NCBI GenBank assembly: GCA_007694125.1
Contig: RECH01000224.1
Coordinates: 1 to 51,665, forward strand
Length of the DNA stretch: 51,665 bases
Reading direction: 5' to 3'
DNA from: Leptolyngbya sp. DLM2.Bin15
Lineage (GTDB): Bacteria > Cyanobacteriota > Cyanobacteriia > RECH01
Both the position numbers and the translations under genes were made by a program. The notes below the pieces were generated by a model. That model worked only from the letters and a program-made list of their open reading frames with translations. It was not told the origin of the DNA and ran no database searches. Below are positions 39,678 through 47,016 of the stretch, in pieces (position 1 is the first letter of the stretch; every line of letters begins with the position of its first letter).

Positions 39678-39995
39678 ATGAATGTATTCGGGATTGGACT
39701 ACCGGAAATGGCCGTGATCACAATCTTGGCCCTTGTAATTTTTGGCCCGAAGAAGCTGCCAGAAATTGGGCGAAGTGTCGGTAAAGCCATTCGCGGGTTC
39801 CAAGAGGCGTCTAAAGAATTTGAAACTGAGTTCAAGCGGGAAGCCGAACAACTTGAAAAGGTTAGCAAGCAGCCCATGGAGGCAACCCTAGAGCCTCCCA
39901 CCCCCAAGGCCCTAGGTTCAACATCGGAGCCTGAAGCTGACGTGGAAACGGCGAAGACTGAGGAGCCTGCTACCTCCGAGTCATCGGTGAGCTAA
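39678..39995 (+). CDS. tatA: Twin-arginine translocase subunit TatA
   Basis: This 105-residue protein forms the pore-like component of the Tat pathway in thylakoid and plasma membranes. It has a short N-terminal membrane helix (IGLPEMAVITILALVIF), the FGPKKLPEIGRSVGKAI hinge and amphipathic helix, and a charged, disordered tail. The FGPKKLPEIG motif is diagnostic. It could equally be labelled TatE/TatB-like, but length and helix pattern fit TatA. It is monocistronic with a GAGAACTAGACC leader before the ATG. Confidence 0.93.
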   Translation: MNVFGIGLPEMAVITILALVIFGPKKLPEIGRSVGKAIRGFQEASKEFETEFKREAEQLEKVSKQPMEATLEPPTPKALGSTSEPEADVETAKTEEPATSESSVS

Positions 39996-40534
39996 GGGCA
40001 AGCGACTGCACCTAGCCCTTGGGATTGTTAACCAGATCCTCTTAACCAGATCCTCGCAAGCCCTCACCCTCGTCCTATGCCAAGGGGCGAGGGAATCGGA
40101 AGGGTGGATCGATTTCCCTTGCAAGAGGGTTAGGGATGGGGAACATCAGCGTTTGCCCGCCAACCCAGGGTCAGACATGCCCATGGCCTCCTATCCGGAT
40201 GTAGGTGGATTCATGGGATGGGCAAGGTCTTGACCCGTAGCGATCGCAGCTCATTCCCTTGGCATTGACGATCGGTCTTGCCAGGTCAAGGATTGGGCCT
40301 GACCAAGCATCCCTGGGGCGATCGCTCCGGGGCTTTTCCATGGGCTGCGCTATCTAAGATCCAGCGCTCAGTCTAGACCGCCTACCCTGGTTGACGGAAT
40401 AAACGCGACCCTCACCCCCAACCCCACGCTCTGAGGGCAAGGGATGTTGAATTCATCCATGCTGGAGTCTCTGATCTAGGAGAATGGGTGTGAGATTCTA
40501 AAAACGTCCAGTGCTCGATAAGTAAAGCACCACC
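39996..40534. other. Repeat-bearing intergenic region before pth
   Basis: A perfect 14-bp tandem repeat lies at 40028-40055. Two degenerate copies of the common cyanobacterial CCTCACCC...GGG intergenic repeat begin at about 40062 and 40412. The first has a CCCTCG/CGAGGG stem (40067-40072 with 40088-40093). No gene is supported. Confidence 0.5.
40028..40055. repeat. 14-bp perfect tandem duplication
   Basis: TTAACCAGATCCTC occurs at 40028-40041 and again at 40042-40055 without spacer, shortly after tatA. Confidence 0.9.
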
Positions 40535-41206
40535 ATGGCTAATCCTCCCTCTCGCGAGCCATCGCGATCGCCCGTCACCGAACCGGCTGCCCTAGTGATT
40601 CCCCAACTGATCGTGGGACTAGGCAATCCAGGACGGCAGTATGATCAAACCCGGCATAACGTGGGCTTTATGGCCGTCGATCGTCTAGCCCAGTCCTGGC
40701 AGATACCGCTGGCGGAGCATAAGAAGTTCAACGGCTATTTTGGCGACGGACGTGGCCCCCATGGCGATCGCATTCTGATCCTCAAGCCGACGACCTATAT
40801 GAACCGCTCTGGGCAGTCCATTCGCGCCGTGGTGGATTGGTTTAAGCTGCCGCCAGAGTCGGTGCTGATCATCTACGACGAGATGGATTTGTCCGTGGGA
40901 CGGTTGCGGATGCGCCTATCGGGATCGGCGGGCGGCCACAATGGCATGAAGTCAGCGATCGCCCACCTAGGCACCCAGGCATTTCCACGGCTGCGCATCG
41001 GCATCGGCAATCCTAGAACCGAAACCCCAGGATCAAACCAAGGCACGGTATCCCATGTGTTGGGCAAGTTTTCCCCCGCCGAAGGCAAGGTGATTGCCGA
41101 CATCCTAACGTTGGTGCTGGATGCCGTTGAAATGGGGCTGAAGCAAGGCATGGCCAAGTCTATGAGCCTCTACAATGGGCGATCGCTCGACCTGCCGCCT
41201 AGCTAG
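40535..41206 (+). CDS. pth: Peptidyl-tRNA hydrolase
   Basis: This 223-residue enzyme recycles peptidyl-tRNA released from stalled ribosomes. The core begins IVGLGNPGRQYDQTRHNVGFM, where the histidine of RHNVGF is catalytic. Other conserved blocks are LKPTTYMNRSGQS and GSAGGHNGMKS. The N-terminal 25 residues before the core are longer than in E. coli Pth, common in cyanobacteria. The ATG at 40535 is used; no closer in-frame ATG precedes the core. The DUF3146-like gene lies about 160 bp downstream on the same strand. Confidence 0.95.
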   Translation: MANPPSREPSRSPVTEPAALVIPQLIVGLGNPGRQYDQTRHNVGFMAVDRLAQSWQIPLAEHKKFNGYFGDGRGPHGDRILILKPTTYMNRSGQSIRAVVDWFKLPPESVLIIYDEMDLSVGRLRMRLSGSAGGHNGMKSAIAHLGTQAFPRLRIGIGNPRTETPGSNQGTVSHVLGKFSPAEGKVIADILTLVLDAVEMGLKQGMAKSMSLYNGRSLDLPPS

Positions 41207-41368
41207 GTGCAATCCTAGGAGCAGACCGCATCGCTCAGCAGATCGGTGATTGAAATCCATGGAGGGTGCATTTATGATGGCCTTCGTTTATCAGGTTGAC
41301 CGTGGCAATGGGCGCTCTCAAACACCCGTTCCTATTGCCCGGTCAGTTGTAGTGGTGGAGCAGACACC

Positions 41369-41635
41369 TTGGCCTCGAAACGACGATTACCCCAAACCAC
41401 AGCCCATGTCCGCATCACCCACCAATCTTGGCAGACCGGTCGCATTGAGGGTGAGGTGCGGGCTAATGATTATGAGTGGCAATTTCAATGGAAGTTTCGC
41501 ATCGGAGAACTTTCCATTGAGCCCTCCTTAGGACGAGCCCTAATTCAAGATCCCCTAGGGCGTTTTTTAGAGAGCTCTGACTATCAGCTTGAACCCGGGG
41601 GAGACTATTCCTTCACCATTCGTGCAGACATCTAA
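41369..41635 (+). CDS. Small conserved cyanobacterial protein (DUF3146-like), TTG start
   Basis: This 88-residue protein has RLPQTTAHVRITHQSWQTG, then YEWQFQWKFR, then LGRALIQDPLGRFLE and YQLEPGGDYSFTIRA. I associate it with the cyanobacterial DUF3146 family; function unknown. No ATG or GTG lies between the upstream in-frame stop (41297) and the core, so a TTG at 41369 is the likely start, with GGAG eight bases upstream. An overlapping frame (ATG at 41274, preceded by GGAGGG) encodes MMAFVYQVDRGNG and runs past this point in the +1 frame, raising the possibility of a frameshifted N-terminus. A strong terminator follows. Confidence 0.7.
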   Translation: MASKRRLPQTTAHVRITHQSWQTGRIEGEVRANDYEWQFQWKFRIGELSIEPSLGRALIQDPLGRFLESSDYQLEPGGDYSFTIRADI

Positions 41636-41701
41636 GGGGAGTTTAGGACGTTTTCAACGAGCTATAGATGGTAGCTATAGAGCGCGAAAAGCCTTGCCAA
41701 G

Positions 41702-41737
41702 AGGGCGATCGGAGTTATTCCGATCGCCCTTTGCTTT
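41702..41737 (+). terminator. Rho-independent terminator after the DUF3146-like gene
   Basis: AGGGCGATCGGA (41702-41713) and TCCGATCGCCCT (41719-41730) form a perfect 12-bp stem with a 5-base loop, followed by TTGCTTT. Each arm carries a HIP1-like GCGATCG/CGATCGC core. Confidence 0.85.
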
Positions 41738-41890
41738 AGGGTATGTGAATGAGAATCAGTTCTCAGAAAGTAATATCCAACACTTCTTGGGTATGTTAGA
41801 TTATGGGAAACTTCACGAAATCATTACATTTAAGCTCAAAAATCCCAAGAAACTTTGTTTCCAATCGTCATCAATGGTGCATTACCCAAC

Positions 41891-42298
41891 ATGTCTTCTC
41901 AATCTCTCAGTCGTTTCTGCAAGGGTCATGAATGTTTGGATGCGCAGGATACCTCTGCCTTAAATTCCATTTTTTTTACATCCATTCCCCCTGAGCGCAT
42001 AGGTTTGAACGGTGACTATGACCACAATGGCTTGTCTAAGCGGGTGAGCCTAGCCTTGAGTGAACAGTTCAGCCCTAGTGAACTTCAAGATCTGCACATT
42101 ACGCAGCGCGGTGCCGTTGTGGTGTTAACAGGCAATGTCGAGACGCGATCGCTCCTAGAGCACATCACCCAAGTTGCCCAAGCCATCCACGGTGCAACCG
42201 AGGTCGAAACCCTAGGCGTTCTGATCTCAGATCCCGTCGCAGAGTATAGCTACCTCCCCAATTTTTCGCCCTTTAGCTCCTCCTCCTACGCCTACTAA
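41891..42298 (+). CDS. BON-domain-like protein
   Basis: The product is 135 residues from the ATG at 41891 (MSSQSLSRF). The frame is open further up to 41855. The second half (about 50-115) resembles a BON domain: a short helix (LSKRVSLALSEQF), a strand with HITQRGAVVVLTGNVETRSLLEHI, then a helix and a strand ending TLGVLIS. BON domains bind phospholipids or other hydrophobic ligands. There is no signal peptide. The N-terminal 40 residues have no match I know. It is monocistronic and convergent with the ChaN-like gene. Confidence 0.7.
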   Translation: MSSQSLSRFCKGHECLDAQDTSALNSIFFTSIPPERIGLNGDYDHNGLSKRVSLALSEQFSPSELQDLHITQRGAVVVLTGNVETRSLLEHITQVAQAIHGATEVETLGVLISDPVAEYSYLPNFSPFSSSSYAY

Positions 42299-42334
42299 TC
42301 CCGGCGGGCAGAGGGGTTGTGTCTGTTCAAGGTC

Positions 42335-43243
42335 CTATTCTGGCAGCCAAAGATAATCTGCTAGGGGTGGGAATGGGGTATCAGACGGCAAGGTTGACGC
42401 TGCAGGCTCATCACCTATGGGTGTGTCACTGAATAAAAGCGATCGCTGACGGAAGTTGGGCCGGTCATCCAGCCGCCGCTGCACACGGCTAGGGATGCCA
42501 TAGTGGTAGACAATATGTCCCCGCCCAGCTAGGACGACCATGACCGTATCAGGGCGATCGCTCACAAAGTCGGCGATCGCTTCCGCCATGGTTTCATCCC
42601 AGAGCACCTGAGCGAGAAAGAAGTTTTCAAACCCTTGGCTATGCCCGTGGGAATGCTGGGCGTAGAGATCCCCTAAAAGCTGGCGATAGCCCACGGAACT
42701 GGTATCCAGATCTTGGATGGCTGGCACCCAGCGATAGTCATCGGGCTGAAGACCTAGCAGGCCCTTTTGGGCCACCCGTCGGGTAATTTCCGTGGGGGTA
42801 TTCAGGGCCACCACCGGCAGTTGATGGGCTTGGGCAAAGCGCAGGATCGGCGCATAATATTCCCAATCGTAGCCCCAGCGCTGATCATACTCCGTCTGTT
42901 CCCGGAGTTCAGCTTCGCTAATGTCACCGGCAAGGTAGTGATCAAGACTGGCTTGGAACGGACGCTGGATCATTTCTAGACCGATCGCTAGGTCGGGATT
43001 GCGATCGTAGAGCTGTTGGATAATCGCTAACTGGCTGGCGTGGTCGGCGGCTTGATTATGGGTTTCCCCCAAATACACCACGTTCATCTGGGCAAGATCG
43101 TCTAGCACTTGATCCACCGTCACGGTTTGCATCCCATCTCGTAGATTAGACACCGTTTGGGCCGAGCTACCCAGGGGCGCAAAGACCACTAAGGCAATGG
43201 ACAGGCTAGACAAGAGAGCGATCGCACGGGCAGAGATAGACAT
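42335..43243 (-). CDS. ChaN-family (heme-binding uptake-like) exported protein
   Basis: This 302-residue protein has a signal peptide (ALLSSLSIALVVFAPLGSSAQ). The conserved block VVYLGETHNQAADHASQLAI is typical of the ChaN/PhuW-like fold. It is followed by LAIGLEMIQRPFQASLD, YDQRWGYDWEYYAPILRFA, LPVVALNTP and a C-terminal VMVVLAGRGHIVYHYGIP. Related proteins are iron-regulated lipoproteins binding heme. No lipobox cysteine is visible here. Role in iron or heme handling is family-based. The gene is divergent from the downstream ECF41 operon region. Confidence 0.88.
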   Translation of the reverse strand: MSISARAIALLSSLSIALVVFAPLGSSAQTVSNLRDGMQTVTVDQVLDDLAQMNVVYLGETHNQAADHASQLAIIQQLYDRNPDLAIGLEMIQRPFQASLDHYLAGDISEAELREQTEYDQRWGYDWEYYAPILRFAQAHQLPVVALNTPTEITRRVAQKGLLGLQPDDYRWVPAIQDLDTSSVGYRQLLGDLYAQHSHGHSQGFENFFLAQVLWDETMAEAIADFVSDRPDTVMVVLAGRGHIVYHYGIPSRVQRRLDDRPNFRQRSLLFSDTPIGDEPAASTLPSDTPFPPLADYLWLPE

Positions 43244-43435
43244 AGTAGGCGCTGTGGATGGGCGTATCTTCTATCATGCCTGAATGCTATAGAAAACGTG
43301 CGTTCGACTGGCATACCCACGGTCATCCGAAGCTGGTTGAAGGAAAGAAAGCAATGACTAGCCAGATTGATCCGCTACCTGAAGATTTGACCCTGATGGA
43401 CGGACAAAACCCCTGCGATCCTGATTCTCAAGTAG

Positions 43436-43534
43436 GTTGGGTTAGCGTCAGCGTAATCCAACGCAATCTAGGCTGGTACTGGGTTTGACGTTGCTCAACC
43501 TGGCCTAGGCAAAAAGATTTGTCAGTCAATCAGG
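43436..43534. repeat. Dispersed intergenic repeat, copy A
   Basis: It begins with an imperfect palindrome GTTGGGTTAGCG (43436-43447) and CGTAATCCAAC (43452-43462), a form widespread in cyanobacterial intergenic DNA. The segment 43480-43534 is identical at 51 of 55 positions to the reverse complement of 51611-51665 at the window's right end. Confidence 0.8.
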
Positions 43535-43542
43535 ATTTGACC

Positions 43543-43569
43543 TGTCACACCAGGTGCGTTTGATTCGTC
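43543..43569 (+). promoter_or_regulatory. ECF41-type promoter of the sigma-factor operon
   Basis: The sequence TGTCACA (43543-43549), a 16-base spacer and CGTC (43566-43569) match the promoter described for ECF41 sigma factors. It points into the operon starting at 43608, which encodes an ECF41 sigma factor, so autoregulation is likely. Confidence 0.85.
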
Positions 43570-43607
43570 TTATGGATGAAGGCCAATTTTAAGACTAAGG
43601 GCAAGCT

Positions 43608-44078
43608 ATGCAAACTCGACTAGATCTGGAGCAGACTAATCCAGCCGCCTATCGGGCTATGATGCAGCTAGAACGGCATGTCAGGGGGAGTGGTCTTGAT
43701 TCGACCATCCTAGAGCTGATTAAAATTCGGGCTTCTCAAATCAATGGCTGTGCTTTTTGCATCGATATGCACACCCAAGATGCCAGGCTAGACGGTGAAA
43801 CCGAGCAGCGCATCTATGCGCTCAATGCCTGGCGCGAGACGCCATTCTTTACCGCCGAAGAACGGGCCGTACTAGCTCTAACAGAAGCAGTTACGCTAAT
43901 TGCCTCAAGTATTGTCTCTGATGCCATCTTTGACGACGTCAGCCGCTACTTCGCACCGAATGACATTGCCAAGCTGCTCATGGCAATCGTCACGATCAAC
44001 AGTTGGAACCGTATTGCCATTACAACCCAAATGTTACCGGGTTCTTATCAACCACAACCCGTCAAAGCTTCTGTTTAG
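43608..44078 (+). CDS. Carboxymuconolactone decarboxylase/AhpD-like protein
   Basis: This 156-residue helical protein belongs to the AhpD-like CMD superfamily. The redox CxxC pair is Cys48 and Cys51 in NGCAFCIDMHTQDAR, with His55 close behind; this is the alkylhydroperoxidase core motif. The remainder (FFTAEERAVLALTEAVTLI, then IVTINSWNRIAI) fits the family. CMD genes are the most frequent partners of ECF41 sigma factors, in the group known as COE genes. It is the first gene after the ECF41 promoter. It probably handles an electrophile or peroxide, but the substrate is unknown. Confidence 0.92.
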   Translation: MQTRLDLEQTNPAAYRAMMQLERHVRGSGLDSTILELIKIRASQINGCAFCIDMHTQDARLDGETEQRIYALNAWRETPFFTAEERAVLALTEAVTLIASSIVSDAIFDDVSRYFAPNDIAKLLMAIVTINSWNRIAITTQMLPGSYQPQPVKASV

Positions 44079-44108
44079 TTGAATGTAATTCACAGGAAAT
44101 CTATTGCT

Positions 44109-44723
44109 ATGGCACATCTATTACACATTGATGCCAGTCCTCGGGGGGAGCGATCGCACTCTCGCCGCATGACCCGCGAGTTTGTTGAACAATGGCAGCA
44201 GGTTCACCCCAAGGATACTGTCACCTATCGAGATCTGGGCCGCAACCCGGTTCCCTACGTCGATGAACCCTGGATTGCGGCGGCGTTCATGCCACCCGAA
44301 GAGCGATCGCCTGAGATGTGGGATGCGATTCGCCTTAGCGATCAGCTCGTAGACGAATTCTTGGCTGCAGATATCTACGTGATCGGTGTTCCGATGTATA
44401 ACTTCAGCGTTCCTGGCGTTTTCAAATCATACATTGACCAGATTGTACGGATTGGCCGCACGGTCGCCTACGGCACAGATGACTCTGCCAACTCTGTATT
44501 CAAGCCGCTAGTCTTAGGTAAGAAAATGTTTGTTGTCGAATCTCGCGGCGACTCTGGGTTTCAACCCGGTGGGCAATACGAGATGATGAATCATCATGAT
44601 CCTTATCTCGTCACTGTTTTTGGGTTTATTGGCATTACCGACATCACCTTCATTCATGTTGGCAACGATGTCGAATCGATATCTAGCGCGCGCACCCAAA
44701 CCATTGAACTACTGGCTACTTAG
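44109..44723 (+). CDS. azoR: FMN-dependent NADH-azoreductase-type flavoprotein
   Basis: This 204-residue flavodoxin-fold quinone/azo reductase has the N-terminal FMN phosphate loop HIDASPRGERSHSRRM. The FMN-contacting VPMYNFSVPGVFKSYIDQIVRIGRT and the SRGDSG region are typical of AzoR. Such enzymes reduce quinones by two electrons and protect against thiol-reactive compounds. The frame is open to a TTG at 44079, but the ATG at 44109 gives the conserved start. It lies 30 bases after the CMD gene and 28 bases before the sigma gene, so it is part of the operon. Confidence 0.93.
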   Translation: MAHLLHIDASPRGERSHSRRMTREFVEQWQQVHPKDTVTYRDLGRNPVPYVDEPWIAAAFMPPEERSPEMWDAIRLSDQLVDEFLAADIYVIGVPMYNFSVPGVFKSYIDQIVRIGRTVAYGTDDSANSVFKPLVLGKKMFVVESRGDSGFQPGGQYEMMNHHDPYLVTVFGFIGITDITFIHVGNDVESISSARTQTIELLAT

Positions 44724-44751
44724 CGTGATGTAATCAATCGCCTAGATTTCT

Positions 44752-45630
44752 ATGAGTGATCTAAAAACCTTCAACCAATACCGCCCGCTACTGTTCTCAA
44801 TCGCCTACCGCATGTTGGGAACCGTCACCGATGCTGAAGATATGGTGCAAGAAACATTTCTGCGCTGGCAACAAACCGCAGAAGCCCAGGTAAGATCTGC
44901 CAAAACCTATTTGTCAACCATTACTACCCGTCTCTGTATCGACTATCTGCGCTCTGCCCGCGTGCAGCGAGAGCAGTATGTGGGGCCGTGGCTACCTGAG
45001 CCAATGCTGACCCAGCAAACGTCAGGCTCAACTGATGTGGTGGAGTTAGCAGATACTCTCTCGACAGCCTTTTTAATAGTGCTAGAAAAGCTCTCGCCCC
45101 TAGAGCGAGCCGTATTTCTACTTCGAGTTGTCTTCGACTATGACTACGACGAGGTGGGACATATTGTGAATAAGACCCCAACCTATTGTCGGCAACTGGT
45201 GCATCGAGCCCGACAGCACCTAACGTCCCAGCGGCCTCGCTTTGAAGTTGCGCCCCAGCGACAGGAGCAACTCGTAGAGCAATTTCTCCGGGCGTGCCAG
45301 CAGGGTGACTTGCAGGGTTTGATTAAGCTGCTCGCCGAAGATATTACATTCTGGTCAGATGGCGGCGGCAAGGTATCCGCTGCTCTGAAGCCTGTTTATG
45401 GGGCGGTAAAAGTTGCTCGACTGTTGCTAAACATTCGGCGTCGCAAACCGCCTTCAACGCGCGATTATCCAGCCGAGATCAATGGTCAGGTAGGAATGCT
45501 TCACTTTGTTGATCATCAACTTTCCCGCGTGTACACCTTTGACTTTACTAGCGATCGCATTCAGTCGATTTACATTGTGGGCAATCCTGACAAACTCAAG
45601 TCATTGAGACAAGACTTGCCCGTCAATTAA
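44752..45630 (+). CDS. sigJ: ECF41-family RNA polymerase sigma factor
   Basis: This 292-residue protein has sigma-2 (about 8-72), sigma-4 (about 103-155) and a C-terminal SnoaL-like extension (about 170-292). All three class signatures are present: WLPEP at 80-84 between the sigma regions, DGGGK at 203-207 and NPDKL at 278-282. In ECF41 proteins the C-terminal domain replaces a separate anti-sigma factor and controls activity in cis. No anti-sigma gene is nearby, in line with this. Its predicted target promoter lies at 43543-43569 ahead of its own operon. The name SigJ follows general annotation use, not demonstrated orthology. The ATG at 44752 is the natural start. Confidence 0.95.
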   Translation: MSDLKTFNQYRPLLFSIAYRMLGTVTDAEDMVQETFLRWQQTAEAQVRSAKTYLSTITTRLCIDYLRSARVQREQYVGPWLPEPMLTQQTSGSTDVVELADTLSTAFLIVLEKLSPLERAVFLLRVVFDYDYDEVGHIVNKTPTYCRQLVHRARQHLTSQRPRFEVAPQRQEQLVEQFLRACQQGDLQGLIKLLAEDITFWSDGGGKVSAALKPVYGAVKVARLLLNIRRRKPPSTRDYPAEINGQVGMLHFVDHQLSRVYTFDFTSDRIQSIYIVGNPDKLKSLRQDLPVN

Positions 45631-45687
45631 ACACCTCAATGTTCTATCTATAGCCAAACCAAATGTAAAATCATGGAGGAATTGATC

Positions 45688-46407
45688 ATGGCTAACAAAC
45701 AGTCGGTTTGTACCACTTGTGGCTACAACATGATTGGTGAAATGCCAGATGTTTGTCCGCTCTGCGGGGCCAAACATGACCATTTTTTGACCTGGGATGA
45801 AGTCGAGAAAACCTATCGCGTGACGCCCTATCGGGTCAATGACTATGTTGCCCAACTAGTGTCTGTCCCTCGTTTGGGATTTGAACATGCGGCCTATTGC
45901 CTTGACACCGATGAGGGTGCAGTTTGGATTGATTGCCCCTCTGCCTTCAATCGAGACTTGGAGCCAATAAACGCAATCTACTTCACCCACCCAGATTTTA
46001 TGGGTGCATCTAACCAGTATCGTGAACTCTGGGGCGCAAAGGTTCATCTGCACGCTCTGGATACTGATGTTCCCTATGCGAGGCCATTTCCTGTCGATCG
46101 CCAGTTTTATGGTGATTTCAGCGAGGGTGGTCTTGAAGCCTTCCATATTGGTGGACATTCACCAGGTTTCACGATTTATATCTACAAACAGGTGTTGTTT
46201 ATCTGTGACTATGCCGAACCTCCAGGGGCTAAGATGCGTCTTAACCCCTTTGGACCCCGAGACGAGACGTTGCGAGGCGCAGAGCGAATCCTAGAGGTGA
46301 TTGCGGAGCGATCGCTTGAAACCGTCTGCGGTGTCAACTTTGTTACCGATTTTGAGAGCTGGCGTGAAGATTTTAAGCACCTAATCGATCGAGTGAAGTC
46401 TCCTTAG
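45688..46407 (+). CDS. Rubredoxin-like zinc-ribbon fused to a degenerate metallo-beta-lactamase domain
   Basis: This 239-residue protein has an N-terminal rubredoxin/rubrerythrin-type ribbon using Cys8, Cys11, Cys23 and Cys26 (CTTCGYNM, VCPLCGA), then an MBL-like domain (about 45-235). The MBL zinc signature HxHxDH is not intact: the matching place reads THPDFMG (100-106), although the later HIGGHSPG and an FICDYA motif remain. This suggests loss or change of the metal site. The ATG at 45688 is chosen because GGAGGA lies seven bases upstream; an ATG at 45673 overlaps that site. It follows the sigma gene by 57 bases and ends the operon. An electron-transfer or sensor role is possible but unproven. 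Confidence 0.8.
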   Translation: MANKQSVCTTCGYNMIGEMPDVCPLCGAKHDHFLTWDEVEKTYRVTPYRVNDYVAQLVSVPRLGFEHAAYCLDTDEGAVWIDCPSAFNRDLEPINAIYFTHPDFMGASNQYRELWGAKVHLHALDTDVPYARPFPVDRQFYGDFSEGGLEAFHIGGHSPGFTIYIYKQVLFICDYAEPPGAKMRLNPFGPRDETLRGAERILEVIAERSLETVCGVNFVTDFESWREDFKHLIDRVKSP

Positions 46408-46608
46408 TCGGCGAAAACACTTAAATAACACACAGACGTAACGCTCAACACCAAGCGTTCTCTCTGCAAAACCGATGTAGGTGCTCTACACCATCTTTTC
46501 GGATGCCGCCGTCATGTGCTACTGGAACACCGCCCCTAGGAACATGTGGGGGCGGTAAGGACGATCGCCAACGATGTTGAAGCTCGTCGTACCGGCGACT
46601 ATTTGCTG
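46408..46608. other. Region downstream of the ECF41 operon
   Basis: There is no clear terminator directly after the operon. ACCGCCCC (46529-46536) and GGGGCGGT (46549-46556) form an 8-bp hairpin that could serve as one, or could mark an old IS end. No gene is seen. Confidence 0.4.
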
Positions 46609-46962
46609 CTAGGCATTGAGCAAAAGTCCGATGCCTAGCTGATTGGTATCTGTACCCTGTTTAAGGTCGTCGGTGTTGTCAGGGGTGAGGGTGACGTTGA
46701 GCGGTGCCCCCTGCTCATTGACTACCAAATTCAGCTTGAAACCCAAGAACCAATCCACCAAGGTTTTGCCGTGAACTGCCAGTTTCGCAAAGACTCGGTG
46801 CCGAGGAATCCGACGATTATGGCAGACCTTGAGCGAGGTGCTATCGATGAAGCTGATCCCCGTGCATGGATTAAAACAGTGCTTGAGGTAAATGCATCAT
46901 GACACCAAGGCAGAGGAGCAGAAATCATCCATAGGGCAGAACAGTTTTTCTAAACTAGACAT
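46609..46962 (-). pseudogene. IS982-type transposase remnant
   Basis: On the minus strand an ATG at 46962 begins MSSLEKLFCPMDDFC, a typical IS982-family N-terminus. An in-frame TGA follows after 18 codons. The same frame then resumes with the catalytic block FIDSTSLKVCHNRRIPRHRVF, followed by GKTLVDWFLGFKLNLVVNEQG and NVTLTPDN, and stops at 46609. Most of the N-terminal domain and the region after the second catalytic block are missing. It cannot encode an active transposase. Confidence 0.8.
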
Positions 46963-47016
46963 AGGTGGGGCTTGCTGGATATAGTTTGACACTTTCCAGC
47001 TTATACAGCCCCACCT
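46963..47016. repeat. Inverted repeat flanking the transposase remnant start
   Basis: AGGTGGGGCT (46963-46972) pairs with AGCCCCACCT (47007-47016), and an inner GCTGG/CCAGC pair extends the stem. It begins right at the transposase ATG. It may be part of the old IS end or leader. Element boundaries and target duplication could not be identified. Confidence 0.6.

Noticed and set aside
41589-41963. A 124-codon frame after the DUF3146-like gene
   Set aside because: It reads across a strong terminator and overlaps the BON-domain gene in another frame.
43258-43488. A 76-codon frame ending VGWVSVSVIQRN (possible internal start at 43353)
   Set aside because: Its C-terminus is a translation of the dispersed repeat. 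The AAGGAAAG before 43353 is suggestive but not enough.
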